From the NCBI RefSeq assembly GCF_001692325.1, contig NZ_LXKN01000012.1:1-64000 (forward strand): DNA of 64,000 nucleotides, in the 5' to 3' direction. The notes beneath the pieces were generated by a model that worked only from the letters and a program-made list of their open reading frames with translations, searched no databases and was not told the DNA's origin. The position numbers and the translations under genes were made by a program. Source of the DNA: Rhizobium sp. AC27/96. GTDB taxonomy: Bacteria; Pseudomonadota; Alphaproteobacteria; Rhizobiales; Rhizobiaceae. Below, in pieces: positions 52,711 through 62,375 of this stretch. Positions within the stretch are counted from its first letter, which is position 1; each line of letters begins with the position of its first letter.

Positions 52711-54156
52711 TCAGCAGCGTTCGAACAGGCGCAATCTTTCCCAGTCGGTGACAGCGGTCTCGAATGCGTTGAGTTCCCAGCGGCCACTGTGCAGATAGTG
52801 CGCGATGACGCTGCTGCCCAAACCCGCCCGCAACGCTTCCGAAGTCTCCAGGTGCTGCAAGGCCTGGCCCATCGTTCTCGGGATGCGCGCGACCTCGGTC
52901 GCGCCATAGGCGTCGCCGACATGCTCGGGCGCTAGTTCCAACCTGCTCTCGATGCCCGCGAGCCCACTGGCGATCAATGCCGCGAAGGCGAGATAGGGGT
53001 TGGCGTCGGCGCCGGGAACCCGGCATTCGAAGCGCAGCGAAGGACCGTGGCCGAGCACGCGGAAGGCCGTCGTGCGGTTGTCGACCGACCAGGCCAGCCG
53101 CGTCGGCGCGAAGGTACCTTCCGTGAAGCGTTTGTAGGAGTTGATGTTGGGCGCATAGAAGAATGTCGCGGCTGGTGCATGGGCGATGGCGCCGGCCAGA
53201 AAATGCCTGAAGGTGGCGGACATTCCACCCTCGGACGCCGGATCGTGAAAGGCCGAGCCGCCACTTGTTATATCGCGCAGCGAAATATGGACATGACATG
53301 AACTGCCCGACAGCTTCTCGTCGAGCTTCGGCATGAAACTGATGGACTTGCCCATCTGATGGGCGATCTCCTTGCAGCCGTTCTTGTAGAGGACAAGGCG
53401 ATCGCAGGTTTCCAGAGCCTCGGCATATTGCAAATTGATTTCCTGCTGACCGGGACTGCACTCGGCCTTCGAACCTTCGACGGGAATGTCTGCTTTCTCC
53501 ATCAGCGTGCGGATCGCGCGAATATAGGGCTCGTCCTTGGTGGTCTGGAAGATGTGGCCATCCTCCGGATACCAACTGGAGAACTTCAGATTTTCATATT
53601 TGCGCGCCCTCGCCTCGTCGAAGGTCTCATTGAACAGGTAGAATTCGAGTTCCGCCGCCATGTCGGCGGCAAGCCCCATGTCGGCCAGCCTTTGCAACTG
53701 GTGACGCAGCAGCTGGCGCGGCGAATGGTCGAGCACCGCACCATTGCGGCTGGTGACGTCCGCCAGAATGATCGCCGTCTTCTCCAGCCAAGGTATGGCG
53801 CGTGCCGTGGAGAGATCCGGCACCAGGGCAAAATCGCCATAGCCCTTCGCCCAGGAGGCGCTTTCGTATCCGGGTACCAGCGTCATCTCCATGTCCGTCG
53901 CCAGGAAATAATCACAGAACAGCTGCCGGCAGGCACCGGTCTCCAGAAAGAAACGCCCGGTCAGGCGCTTGCCGATCAGCCTGCCCTGCATGTCGGTCAT
54001 TGCCACGATCACCGTGTCGATCGCCCCCTCGCCAATCGCCTGGCTGAGCTGCTTCAGCGTCAGCCGACCCGCGATCGGCAGGCGCGAGGCCACCGATGTC
54101 TGATCGCGGTCTGCAAAAGGTGATGGATCGAGACGTAGCGCGGGGTCGTAGTTCAT
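52711..54156 (-). CDS. Glutamine-synthetase-family ligase, probable gamma-glutamyl-amine ligase
   Basis: A 481-residue type I glutamine-synthetase fold. N-terminal beta-grasp with MTDMQGRLIGKRLTGRF; catalytic domain with AAELEFYLF, EGSKAECSPGQQEINLQY, GSSCHVHIS, ANINSYKR-type loop (PNINSYKRF) and the FECRVPGADANPYLAFAALIASGL end. The RxPG motif reads RVPGADANPY, as in PuuA-like enzymes that join glutamate to amines, rather than true GlnA, and it lacks the adenylylation-site Tyr context. ATG follows GGAGGACC. It is followed downstream by no gene of its operon; upstream are two permeases and an aminotransferase gene. Confidence 0.87.
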   Translation of the reverse strand: MNYDPALRLDPSPFADRDQTSVASRLPIAGRLTLKQLSQAIGEGAIDTVIVAMTDMQGRLIGKRLTGRFFLETGACRQLFCDYFLATDMEMTLVPGYESASWAKGYGDFALVPDLSTARAIPWLEKTAIILADVTSRNGAVLDHSPRQLLRHQLQRLADMGLAADMAAELEFYLFNETFDEARARKYENLKFSSWYPEDGHIFQTTKDEPYIRAIRTLMEKADIPVEGSKAECSPGQQEINLQYAEALETCDRLVLYKNGCKEIAHQMGKSISFMPKLDEKLSGSSCHVHISLRDITSGGSAFHDPASEGGMSATFRHFLAGAIAHAPAATFFYAPNINSYKRFTEGTFAPTRLAWSVDNRTTAFRVLGHGPSLRFECRVPGADANPYLAFAALIASGLAGIESRLELAPEHVGDAYGATEVARIPRTMGQALQHLETSEALRAGLGSSVIAHYLHSGRWELNAFETAVTDWERLRLFERC

Positions 54157-54188
54157 GTCGGTCCTCCGATTTCAGTTAGGTTCGTGCG

Positions 54189-55625
54189 TCAGATGTGTTG
54201 TGGCTGCGATTGCGTCTCGGCGGCGCGGGTGCGGAAGAACACCGCCCCCTTCCCAAACCTGGCGACTACCATCATCACCAGGCTTACGAGTACGATGGCG
54301 ATGAGCGACAACAGGGCGGCCGGCTCAAGTTGGCGGATCGAGACAATCGCGATCGCCAGCAAGGTGGCACCCCCGATAGTCGGGATCAGGCCAAGGCTGA
54401 TCAGGTTGCGCGTGTTTGCTGTGACGGTGGCGCGAAATGCCCAAGTCACCGTAAAGCCCGTCACCGCGTAGAAAAGCGCGAACATGATACCGACCACGCT
54501 GACGACGGTGTCGAAGGCGCCGGCGACCGAGGACAGAAAGACATAGAGCCAGGTCATCACGATCATGGACACGCCGAAGATGATCGTCGCCTTGGCCGGC
54601 GTGCGGTATTTCGGGCTGATCTCGCCAAGCACTCCTGGCAGCAACCGGTCTCGGGCCATGGCGAAGGAAATGCGGGCCGCACCGACCAGGAAGGCCTGCG
54701 TGGTGCCGAGGATCGACAGCACGATGGCGAGCGCCATCGCCTTGTCCCAGGGGGAGCCGACCAGCTGATGGGCAATGAAGATCAGCGCCGAATCCTGATG
54801 CGCGCTGATATCGGCCAGAGATGCCGCACCCTGCAGTGTCACGACAAGTATGGTGTAATAGACGCCCAGGATCGCAACTGACCACAGCGCCGCCCGGCCA
54901 GGATTGACCTCCGGCCGTTCGGTCTCTTCGTTAAGATAAATCGACGTATCCCAGCCGGTGAAAAGATAGACGGCGATAATCATGCCGGCGACCAGGCTGC
55001 CGGCGCCGCCGACGCCTTTCGGCGACAGCCACTCCCATGTCGGCGTCACCGTGCCTTCGCGCTTCAGGATGAACACGACATAGACGCCGATCACGCAGAA
55101 GCTGATCAGGATCAGGTGTTCCATGAGGGAGATGAAGGTCTGGAACCTGGCCGTCATGTGGATGCCGACGATGGCATAGATTACCGTGATGCTGCCGAGT
55201 AGCGTTGCCGAGATCACCTCGCCCCACGCATTCGAAACATCGGCGAAGCCAAGCAGCGTGAGTATGGCGGGGCCGATGGGGAGGATGTCGCTGACGGTGC
55301 CGAGTAGGTACCCCGCCAGCATGACGCAGCCGACCAGATACCCAAGATAGGGACTGACGGCGCGGCCAACCCAGACATAGGCGCCGCCGGCATTCTGTTG
55401 CCACATGTTGAGCCGGTGATAAGACCAGGCGATGGCGAGCATGGCCGTGGTGGTAGCGATAATGGAGAGGCCACCGGCATAGGCAGTCGCCGGAATGAGC
55501 AGCCCCAGCGAGACGGCCGTGGCCTGCCCCGGAGCCGAGGAGGCGATGGAGATGAGGACGCTTTCCCAGATGCGGATAGCTCCTGATTGCAAGCCCGGCG
55601 ATGCACTGTCCGTATGGTCTGTCAT
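54189..55625 (-). CDS. APC-superfamily amino acid/amine permease 1
   Basis: A 478-residue inner-membrane transporter with about 12 hydrophobic segments. Typical words are VLISIASSAPGQATAVSLG near the start, GGAYVWVGRAVSPYLGYL (TM3 region) and GWDTSIYLNEETERPEVNPGRAA. It ends 32 bases before the ligase start, so the two are probably co-transcribed, and imports an amine or amino acid used by the cluster. A 14-base identity with the start region of the second permease suggests gene duplication. Confidence 0.88.
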   Translation of the reverse strand: MTDHTDSASPGLQSGAIRIWESVLISIASSAPGQATAVSLGLLIPATAYAGGLSIIATTTAMLAIAWSYHRLNMWQQNAGGAYVWVGRAVSPYLGYLVGCVMLAGYLLGTVSDILPIGPAILTLLGFADVSNAWGEVISATLLGSITVIYAIVGIHMTARFQTFISLMEHLILISFCVIGVYVVFILKREGTVTPTWEWLSPKGVGGAGSLVAGMIIAVYLFTGWDTSIYLNEETERPEVNPGRAALWSVAILGVYYTILVVTLQGAASLADISAHQDSALIFIAHQLVGSPWDKAMALAIVLSILGTTQAFLVGAARISFAMARDRLLPGVLGEISPKYRTPAKATIIFGVSMIVMTWLYVFLSSVAGAFDTVVSVVGIMFALFYAVTGFTVTWAFRATVTANTRNLISLGLIPTIGGATLLAIAIVSIRQLEPAALLSLIAIVLVSLVMMVVARFGKGAVFFRTRAAETQSQPQHI

Positions 55626-55727
55626 GGATTTGACTCCCTGGATGGATCGAAGCGCGCTGGTTCCAGATGGATCAGCGATGCGGATTGCGAAGGCGCGCCC
55701 GGCGGACCGGGCATGGTCATCTGCTCT

Positions 55728-57053
55728 TCAGAGGTCGGCGGCTATGCGTGGCAGCGGCCGGGTGAGGATACGCGTACGGAAAAGAAGGTAGAGGCAGCCA
55801 ACCGTCAGCCAGCCAAGGCCAAGTTCCACCGCCAGCCGATCGAGGCTGAAGAACAGCCAGCCGCAAAACAGCGCGCCGACGATGCCGGCGAGCGCGGCAA
55901 GAATGGGGCGTTCGCGCCCTTCACCACGCAACACGCAGGCAACGACGCAGAGGTTGACGGCGAAAAAGGCCGTGAAGGCGCCGAAGTTGATGAACGAGGT
56001 CGAGGTCGCGATGTCGAACCTGGCAGCACCCAGCATGACCAGGCCAACCAGCACGATATTGACCGCCGGCGTCTTGAAGGAAGGATGGATATAGGCAAAG
56101 CCGATAGACGGCAGGATCCGGTCGCGGCCCATCACATAGAGCAGCCGCGAGGCACTGGCCTGCGCGCAGAGGCCGGCGGCGAAGAAGGCGATGATGACGA
56201 CGACGGTGAACACTGCCTTGAACGTCTCGCCACCGATCTGGCCGACGATTTCATAGGCCGCCCCGTCGACGCTGGCATAATCGAGTGAGGGATGCACCAG
56301 CATCATGAAATAGGCGGTGGCCAGGAAGATGGCGCCGCCGAGCAACGTGGCGAACATGATGGCGCGCGGAATGTTGCGGCGCGGGTCGATGGTTTCCTCC
56401 GAAAGCGTCGAGATCGCATCGAAGCCAAGGAACGAATAGCAGGCAACCGCCGCTCCCGCCATCACCAGTGGCAGGGTCGTCGCGTCATTGAAGAGCGGCC
56501 GTGAGGAAACCAGCGTGCCGACCTGCGGTGTGTTGAGCGCGAACTTGATGCACAGATAGATCAGCGCGACAACCACCACCAGCTGCACTGCCATGATCGC
56601 CAGGTTGATCTGATCGGTCAGCTTGATGCCCAGCGTGTTGATGATCGTCGACAGTGCAGCAACCGCGATCACCCAGATCCAGAAGGGCACGTCGGGCGCC
56701 AGTGTCGAGAGGCCGGTGGCGGTCAGCAGACAGATCACCATCGGGATGAAGAAATAGTCGAGCAGCAGTGCCCAGCCGACGGCAAACCCTGCTATCGGAC
56801 CGAATACGCTCGAGGCATAGGTATAGGCCGACCCCGCCTTCGGATTGCGCGCCGCCATATAACCATAGCTGGCGGCGGTGAGCATCATCGCCGCTGTGGC
56901 CACGACATAGGCGAGAGCGACGGCGCCGCCGGTCTTAATCGCGATCGCACCCAATGTCGCGATCACCACCATGGGTGACATGTAGGAGAGGCCGAACATG
57001 GTGGCCGATGTAGCGCTAAGACGCCGGTCCAGCGTCGGTTTTGCGTCTGTCAT
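55728..57053 (-). CDS. APC-superfamily amino acid/amine permease 2
   Basis: A 441-residue transporter of the same superfamily, with about 12 membrane segments. Words include GLSYMSPMVVIATLGAIA, NPKAGSAYTYASSVFGPIAGFAVGWALLLDYFF and FLGFDAISTLSEETIDPRRNIPRA. ATG 57053 is chosen because the upstream extension is low in similarity. It is 102 bases upstream of permease 1, with a 6-bp GC-rich hairpin (55697-55712) between. PuuP-type permeases import putrescine; the substrate here is not readable. Confidence 0.88.
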   Translation of the reverse strand: MTDAKPTLDRRLSATSATMFGLSYMSPMVVIATLGAIAIKTGGAVALAYVVATAAMMLTAASYGYMAARNPKAGSAYTYASSVFGPIAGFAVGWALLLDYFFIPMVICLLTATGLSTLAPDVPFWIWVIAVAALSTIINTLGIKLTDQINLAIMAVQLVVVVALIYLCIKFALNTPQVGTLVSSRPLFNDATTLPLVMAGAAVACYSFLGFDAISTLSEETIDPRRNIPRAIMFATLLGGAIFLATAYFMMLVHPSLDYASVDGAAYEIVGQIGGETFKAVFTVVVIIAFFAAGLCAQASASRLLYVMGRDRILPSIGFAYIHPSFKTPAVNIVLVGLVMLGAARFDIATSTSFINFGAFTAFFAVNLCVVACVLRGEGRERPILAALAGIVGALFCGWLFFSLDRLAVELGLGWLTVGCLYLLFRTRILTRPLPRIAADL

Positions 57054-57075
57054 GGATTCGTTCCCATTGTTATTC

Positions 57076-57114
57076 AGCCGGTTTTCCGGCTTGTTCCCCG
57101 CCCGTCGAGCGGGC
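57076..57114. terminator. Two tandem hairpins between aminotransferase and permease genes
   Basis: AGCCGG/CCGGCT around a 4-base loop (57076-57091), and GCCCG/CGGGC (57100-57114). On the plus strand the second is followed by TTGTTTTTC, an intrinsic-terminator look, although all flanking genes run on the minus strand. On the minus strand it precedes the permease start and could be a leader or attenuator structure. Confidence 0.4.
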
Positions 57115-57264
57115 TTGTTTTTCGTTGCGGGGGCGCACATGCATCCTTGCCAGCACGCTCCGTATTCCTAGGGCTCCTTGGGCGCGCCGCATCGTAGGGG
57201 TCCGAAGCGGCGCGCCTGCGGACTTCGCCCGGACCCGTCAACAGTCCGGGCTGATTGCATTCGG

Positions 57265-58641
57265 TCAGGCGGCTTCCTTGCGGGCCGAGGCGTAGACCTG
57301 ATCGAGGATTTCGCCGAGCGTTGCGACGAGCGCTTCGATCTCCCGCGCGGTCGAAATAAAGGGCGGCGCCAGCACCACGGATGAGCCAAGCGGGCGGATG
57401 ATGAAGCCGCGATCGCGCGCCGCCTTGGCAATACGCTCGCCGATGCGCAGATGGCCGGCGAAAGGCGCCTTGCTTGTCTTGTCCGAGACCATTTCCAGCG
57501 CCCCCATCAGCCCGACGCCCCTTGCCTCGCCGACCATCGGATGCTGGGCGAGCTGGTCCAATCCGCTCTGCAGCACACTGCCGACATTGCGGATGTCATC
57601 GAGGACACCCTCCTCGGTGATGATACGGATCGCCTCCAGCGAGATGGCGCAGCCGACCGGATGCCCACCGGTGGTGAAACCGTGCGGAAACTCCTCGAAG
57701 GCTTCAGCCGCCGCCAAGGCGCGACGGTCGATGTCTTTAGACAGCATCACCGCGCCCATCGGGAAATAGCCGGCCGACATGCTCTTGGAGGCCACCATGA
57801 TGTCGGGCTGCATGCCCATCGTCTGCGTTCCCCACAAATTGCCGGTGCGGCCGAAACCGCAAATCACTTCATCGGCGACCAGCGGAATGCCATGACGCTT
57901 CAAGATCGGCTGGATGTGGCCGAAATAGTTCTGCGGCGGCACGATCACACCACCGGCGCCCATAACCGGCTCCGCGAACATTCCGGCAATGGTTTCCGGC
58001 CCCTCCGCCTCGATCGTCACTTCGAGATTGGCGGCGAGCCGGGCGCAGAACTCGTCATCGCTTTCGCCCGGCGCGGCATAGCGGTAGGCATGCGGGCAGT
58101 CGAGTACGACGATCTCCGGCAGCGGCAGGCCAAAAGCCTTGTTATAGTCCTTGGCGGTCAGCGACGCCGCCATCACGGTCGCGCCGTGATAGGCATTCTT
58201 GCGCGTCAACAACTTGCGGCGTTGCGGCTGCCCGTCATGCGCCCACATCATCCACAACAGCTTGACGACCGATTCATTGGCCTCCGAACCTGAATTGGTG
58301 AAGAACGCCCGGCTCATCGGCACGGGCGCCAGCGCCAGCATCCTTTCGGCAAGCGCGATCGATGGCTTGGAGTTACGGCCGAAGAAGGTGTGGTAGCCCG
58401 GCAGCTCCGCATACTGGCGCGCCGCCGCATCGGTCAGGCGTTGCTCGGAGAAGCCCAGCGTCATGTTCCAGAGGCCGGAATTGCCCTCGAAATAGCGCCG
58501 CCCGCCCGTGTCCACGATATAGGCACCTTCACCCCTTTCGATCACCACCGGCCCGTCTTGCCGCAGCGAAGGCAGGTCGCTGAATGTGTGAAAGAAGCTC
58601 TCGGCCTCGCGCCGCTCCCAGGACTGAATTGCTGTGGTCAT
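57265..58641 (-). CDS. Class III pyridoxal-phosphate aminotransferase (omega-amino acid/amine type)
   Basis: A 458-residue fold-type I enzyme. PLP-phosphate loop NSGSEANE (116-123), YHGAT (151-155), Asp257 in VADEVICGFGRTG, and the Schiff-base Lys286 in VASKSMSAG. The Arg or Thr in FTTGGHPV is as in beta-alanine:pyruvate and putrescine transaminases. ATG 58641 follows GGAGGAGTC; an upstream in-frame extension lacks similarity. It is first in the leftward cluster with the permeases and the ligase, and divergent from the dimethylformamidase-like genes. It probably transaminates the imported amine or an intermediate. Confidence 0.9.
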   Translation of the reverse strand: MTTAIQSWERREAESFFHTFSDLPSLRQDGPVVIERGEGAYIVDTGGRRYFEGNSGLWNMTLGFSEQRLTDAAARQYAELPGYHTFFGRNSKPSIALAERMLALAPVPMSRAFFTNSGSEANESVVKLLWMMWAHDGQPQRRKLLTRKNAYHGATVMAASLTAKDYNKAFGLPLPEIVVLDCPHAYRYAAPGESDDEFCARLAANLEVTIEAEGPETIAGMFAEPVMGAGGVIVPPQNYFGHIQPILKRHGIPLVADEVICGFGRTGNLWGTQTMGMQPDIMVASKSMSAGYFPMGAVMLSKDIDRRALAAAEAFEEFPHGFTTGGHPVGCAISLEAIRIITEEGVLDDIRNVGSVLQSGLDQLAQHPMVGEARGVGLMGALEMVSDKTSKAPFAGHLRIGERIAKAARDRGFIIRPLGSSVVLAPPFISTAREIEALVATLGEILDQVYASARKEAA

Positions 58642-58673
58642 TTTCTCGACTCCTCCGAAACCCGATGACCAAG

Positions 58674-58696
58674 CAAAACAGTCAAATTGCGTTTTG
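58674..58696. promoter_or_regulatory. Inverted repeat CAAAAC-N11-GTTTTG in a divergent promoter
   Basis: CAAAAC (58674-58679) and GTTTTG (58691-58696) lie 33-55 bases upstream of the aminotransferase start, in the 243-base region shared with the dimethylformamidase-like genes. The word ATTGCGTTTTG (58686-58696) recurs as ATTGTGTTTTG at 62370-62380 next to the GntR gene. A candidate site for that regulator. A TATAAT at 58867-58872 lies 12 bases before the other gene. Confidence 0.4.
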
Positions 58697-58884
58697 TCAA
58701 TAAATAATGCATTTTTATTACAGACGACTTGCGACACGTCGCGGACGAGTGTATCTCCGAGATAGAGCTTAAGCTCGCAGATAAACTTGAGAATAAGGCA
58801 CTCCATCCGTGTCTGACAGACACCAAATTGCTAAATTCTCACAAAGCGTGACTATGCGCTTTTTAATATAATAGGGCATTTTCA

Positions 58885-59193
58885 ATGGCACGATACATGC
58901 TTGGGAAAGACGACCTGGTCTATGCGGTCGAATTCATGGAAAGTCCGATCGGCTATCACAGCCCGGGCCTGCAGCGTGTGCTCAACCTGATGCGTGGTGG
59001 CGCGCTCGAGGGCAAATACGTGCTGGTCACACTCGAACCCTGTCGCCGCTGGGCGTTGGCAAGGCTTCCAGGCCGGCGCGGCGCACCGGTCAGCCTCGTT
59101 GCTGGCGTCGAATACACCGACCAGCTGGAGGCGGAGCGGGATGTGTTTCGCCGCCGCTGGCACGACTTGACCGGAACGGAACTCAAGGCCTGA
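58885..59193 (+). CDS. Small subunit of an N,N-dimethylformamidase-like enzyme
   Basis: A 102-residue soluble protein directly before the large-subunit gene, 10 bases apart. N,N-dimethylformamidase has a small alpha (about 130 residues) and a large beta subunit, encoded in this order. The sequence (LVYAVEFMESPIGYHSPGLQRVLNLMRGG, then GKYVLVTLEPCRRWALARLPGRRG) is helical and basic and has no other known domain. Identification rests mainly on its partner. No strong ribosome site is visible; a TATAAT is only 12 bases upstream. Confidence 0.68.
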   Translation: MARYMLGKDDLVYAVEFMESPIGYHSPGLQRVLNLMRGGALEGKYVLVTLEPCRRWALARLPGRRGAPVSLVAGVEYTDQLEAERDVFRRRWHDLTGTELKA

Positions 59194-59203
59194 AGGACCC
59201 ATC

Positions 59204-61426
59204 ATGCTCAAGATCGCCGCCTACACGGACAGGATCAGCTGCTTTCCCGGCGACACGATTGACATCAAGGTCAGCGCCATCGGTCTTCAAACCTATCGGG
59301 CCGAGCTGCGGCGCGTCATCCAGGGTGATATCAATCCGGATGGGCCGGGTTATCGCGACGAGCTGATCGCGGCCGATCTCGGTGGTCCGTTTCCCGCACG
59401 CGAGCAGAAAATTCGCCCTGGCTCCTACGGCAGGGTGGAAGGTGCTGCCGAACTCTGCCCCTCCGGCTCCTTCACCATTGCCGCCCTGATCTGGCCGACA
59501 TTGCCCGGCCGGGGCCGGCAGTCAATCCTATCCGTTGGCACTCCCGAGAACGGCTGTCGCCTCTTCCTCGATGACAACGCCATGGCGTCGACAGAGCTGA
59601 CAAGCGAGGGCCACACGAGTGCCGTCGCGTCCGGCGCCGCCTGCCGTGAGCACTCATGGTATGTTGTCGTCGCGACCTATGACGCCACCGCCGAGCGGCT
59701 GACAATCAGCCAGATTGCCGTGCAGCGGTTTCCGAAGATCGCCGATTCCGCATCGGATTCGGTTTCGGCGCGCGGCCACCACAACGTGTTGTCTCGCTCT
59801 CCCATCCTCTTCGGTGCGTCGATGGCGGCTGGCGGATTTCCCGGATGGTTCTTCAACGGCAAGATCGAGAATCCACGCATCTATGACGGCGCATACTCGG
59901 CAGGGCAGATCGCCCTGATCATGCTCGGCTGTGCGAGCCCGCTGAAACCGGCCGCGGACTGGGATTTCGCGGAGAACATGCGCGGCGACCGTCTTTCGGA
60001 TCGTGGCCCGCACCGCCTGCACGGCCGCTTCTTCAACCTGCCGCACCGGGCCGTGACCGGGTGCGGTTGGAGCGGCGGAAGTTATCGCTGGGTCGAGGAT
60101 CCCGCCTGCTATGCCGCCGTGCATTTCCACGACGACGATCTTTATGACGCCGCCTGGCAGACTGATTTCGCCGTCACGGTGCCGGCCGATATCAAGAGCG
60201 GCGTCTACGCCGTGCGACTGTTCTCCGATGAGGACGCCGAGGCTGAGTATTTCGTCGTCTTCGTCGTGCGGGCAAGGCACCGCAAGAACAGCGTCGTGTT
60301 CGTGCTGCCTACCGCCAGCTACATGGCCTATGCCAACCACCGCCTCGGCATCGATGTTTCGGAAACCGAGATCGGCACCGGCCAATTGCTGCAGCTCGAC
60401 CGCCACCATCTGCACCTGCAGGAACATCCCGAACTCGGCCTGTCCCTGTACGAGGTGCACAATGACGGTTCCGGCGTCTTCTATTCGTCACGGCTGCGGC
60501 CGATCCTCGACTTCCAGCCCAAGGTGCAGGGCTTCATCGGCGGCACCGGCTCCAACATCTGGCAGTTCAACGCCGACACCCACATTCTCGGCTTCCTCGA
60601 GGATCGCGGCATCGCCTATGACGTGCTGACCGACGAGGACCTCGACCGCGAGGGCGGCAATGCTTTTGACGGTTACCGTGTTGTCCTCACCGGCAGCCAC
60701 CCCGAATACACCAGCACCCGCATGCTCGATGCCTATCAGAGTTTTCTCGATCGTGGCGGCCGCGTCGCCTATCTCGGCGGCAACGGCTTCTACTGGCGCA
60801 TTGCCTACAGCGAGGCACTGCCCGGCGTCATCGAATGCCGGCGCGCGGAATCCGGTATTCGCGGCTGGGAGCCGGGCACCGGCAATTACTGGCACCAGTT
60901 CACTGACGAACTCGGTGGCCTGTGGCGCCGCATCGGCCGCCCGCCGCAACAGATCTTCGGCGTCGGCATGACCGCGCAGGGCTTTGACCTGTCGTCACCC
61001 TATATCCGCAACGAAGCCAGCAACGATCCGCGCGCCAACTTCATCTTTGCTGGCGTCGAGGGCGACGTGCTCGGCGATTTCGGGCTCAACGGCGGTGGTG
61101 CCGCCGGCAACGAGATCGACCGCGCCGACCTCGCCCTGGGCACGCCGCCACATGCGCTGGTGCTGGCGTCGTCGAGGATGCATACGGATATCTACCTGAT
61201 GACGCCCGAGGACCTGCTCGACCCGACACCAACCTGGTCGGGAACCCAGTGCGATCTCATCCGTGCGGACATGGTATTCTTCGAGACGCAGAGCGGCGGC
61301 GCCGTCTTCTCCACCGGCTCCATCGCCTGGGCCGGCGCCATGGCCTGGAACGCCTATGACAACCAAATCGCCGACATTACCGAAAATGTCGTGCGCCGCT
61401 TTGCCGCCGAGAAGGGGTTTGGCTGA
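59204..61426 (+). CDS. Large subunit of an N,N-dimethylformamidase-like amidohydrolase
   Basis: A 740-residue protein close in length to the dimethylformamidase beta subunit (about 760). An N-terminal immunoglobulin-like domain (FPGDTIDIKVS), a LamG-like domain about 85-245 (GSFTIAALIWPTL, FPGWFFNGKIENPRIYDGA), then the catalytic core with VVFVLPTASYMAYANHR, LSLYEVHNDGSG and GSHPEYTS. In Paracoccus the mononuclear iron is held by two Tyr and one Glu; by spacing Tyr376, Tyr416 and Glu501 are the candidates. The natural substrate need not be dimethylformamide. AAGGACC precedes the ATG. Confidence 0.82.
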   Translation: MLKIAAYTDRISCFPGDTIDIKVSAIGLQTYRAELRRVIQGDINPDGPGYRDELIAADLGGPFPAREQKIRPGSYGRVEGAAELCPSGSFTIAALIWPTLPGRGRQSILSVGTPENGCRLFLDDNAMASTELTSEGHTSAVASGAACREHSWYVVVATYDATAERLTISQIAVQRFPKIADSASDSVSARGHHNVLSRSPILFGASMAAGGFPGWFFNGKIENPRIYDGAYSAGQIALIMLGCASPLKPAADWDFAENMRGDRLSDRGPHRLHGRFFNLPHRAVTGCGWSGGSYRWVEDPACYAAVHFHDDDLYDAAWQTDFAVTVPADIKSGVYAVRLFSDEDAEAEYFVVFVVRARHRKNSVVFVLPTASYMAYANHRLGIDVSETEIGTGQLLQLDRHHLHLQEHPELGLSLYEVHNDGSGVFYSSRLRPILDFQPKVQGFIGGTGSNIWQFNADTHILGFLEDRGIAYDVLTDEDLDREGGNAFDGYRVVLTGSHPEYTSTRMLDAYQSFLDRGGRVAYLGGNGFYWRIAYSEALPGVIECRRAESGIRGWEPGTGNYWHQFTDELGGLWRRIGRPPQQIFGVGMTAQGFDLSSPYIRNEASNDPRANFIFAGVEGDVLGDFGLNGGGAAGNEIDRADLALGTPPHALVLASSRMHTDIYLMTPEDLLDPTPTWSGTQCDLIRADMVFFETQSGGAVFSTGSIAWAGAMAWNAYDNQIADITENVVRRFAAEKGFG

Positions 61427-61440
61427 GCCGCGAAAAGGCC

Positions 61441-62355
61441 TCAGTCGGCCTCGCCGCCGATCCGGACACGGCCGGAGCGCACCGATTCCAGGTCCTCCTC
61501 CAGATGGACGAAGGTTTCCTCGCGTGAGATTTGGAGATGTATCCGCATCAGCGCCGCGGCGAGCTGGTGTTCGCCGGCCTTTAACGCCGCCATGATGCCG
61601 CGATGCTCCGCGAGAGACTGGCGGATGCGTTCTCGCCGGCCAAAACCGAGATATTCGTTGACCCGGCGGATGTTGTTCTGTCGTTCGATCGCCGCGACAA
61701 GGCTGGCCGATCGGGCACCCTGCGCGATCATCAGATGGAATTTCGCGTCGAGCTCGAACAGGCGCCGACTATCCATCGTTTCCATGGTATCGATGGCCCG
61801 CGCATGCTCGCCGTCGAGAGCCTCCATCACGCTCCGGTCAACCTCATAGAGATCCGACAGGATCGCTGCCGGCTCGACTATCTGGCGGAAGCGGTATCCG
61901 TCATCGAGCGCGGCAGCGCCGACATCCGCAAAGATCCAGCCGCGACCGGGCGACGGTTCGGCAAGCTGGTCGCGCATCAGTCGGCGCAAGGTCGAGGTCA
62001 GGCCGCCCGGTGTGGCATTGTAACGCGCCAGCAGCGCCCGCTCGCTGATGACGCCATCCAACGCGCCAAGCGCCATGTCGCGCATCACCGTTTCATCGAG
62101 CGAAAGTGTAACCACTTGCCCTTGGGCGGCGTCGGCCCTGCTTGCTTCAAGCAATCGGAAACCGCGGTTCGCCTCGTAGCTGACAACGCCCTCGCGTTGC
62201 AATTGCACCAGAGCCCGACGCACCGGCGTGCGTGATACGCCGAGAATGGCAGCAATCTCTGCCTCGTTGATTCGCTCTCCGACTTGAATTCCCTCGAAGA
62301 ACTGGGCCCGAAGCTGATTGCGAATACGTTCCTGAAGCGGCGAGACTGCGGTCAT
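61441..62355 (-). CDS. GntR-family transcriptional regulator with FCD-type effector domain
   Basis: A 304-residue regulator. N-terminal winged helix about 5-70 (IRNQLRAQFFEG, AEIAAILGVSRTPVRRALVQLQREGVV). A second wHTH-like segment at about 95-145 (LDGVISERALLARYNATPGGLTSTL, then LMRDQLAEPSPGRGW) is unusual. The C-terminal helical part (FELDAKFHLMIAQG, LAEHRGIMAALKAGEHQLAAALMRIHL) is like FCD ligand domains. ATG 62355 is preferred to upstream starts because the family begins here. It is convergent with the dimethylformamidase-like genes (14 bases) and divergent from the hydrolase. Confidence 0.88.
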   Translation of the reverse strand: MTAVSPLQERIRNQLRAQFFEGIQVGERINEAEIAAILGVSRTPVRRALVQLQREGVVSYEANRGFRLLEASRADAAQGQVVTLSLDETVMRDMALGALDGVISERALLARYNATPGGLTSTLRRLMRDQLAEPSPGRGWIFADVGAAALDDGYRFRQIVEPAAILSDLYEVDRSVMEALDGEHARAIDTMETMDSRRLFELDAKFHLMIAQGARSASLVAAIERQNNIRRVNEYLGFGRRERIRQSLAEHRGIMAALKAGEHQLAAALMRIHLQISREETFVHLEEDLESVRSGRVRIGGEAD

Positions 62356-62356
62356 G

Positions 62357-62375
62357 CACAATCCGTAGCATTGTG
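62357..62375. promoter_or_regulatory. Inverted repeat CACAAT-N7-ATTGTG upstream of the GntR gene
   Basis: Perfect 6-bp arms (62357-62362 and 62370-62375) lie immediately before the regulator's ATG (62355). This position would block translation-start-region transcription and suggests autoregulation. It shares ATTGTGTTTTG with the aminotransferase promoter. Confidence 0.4.

Noticed and set aside
57100..57123. Plus-strand intrinsic terminator (stem plus T-run)
   Set aside because: No plus-strand gene ends nearby; both flanking genes are on the minus strand, so it was listed only as a hairpin pair of uncertain role.
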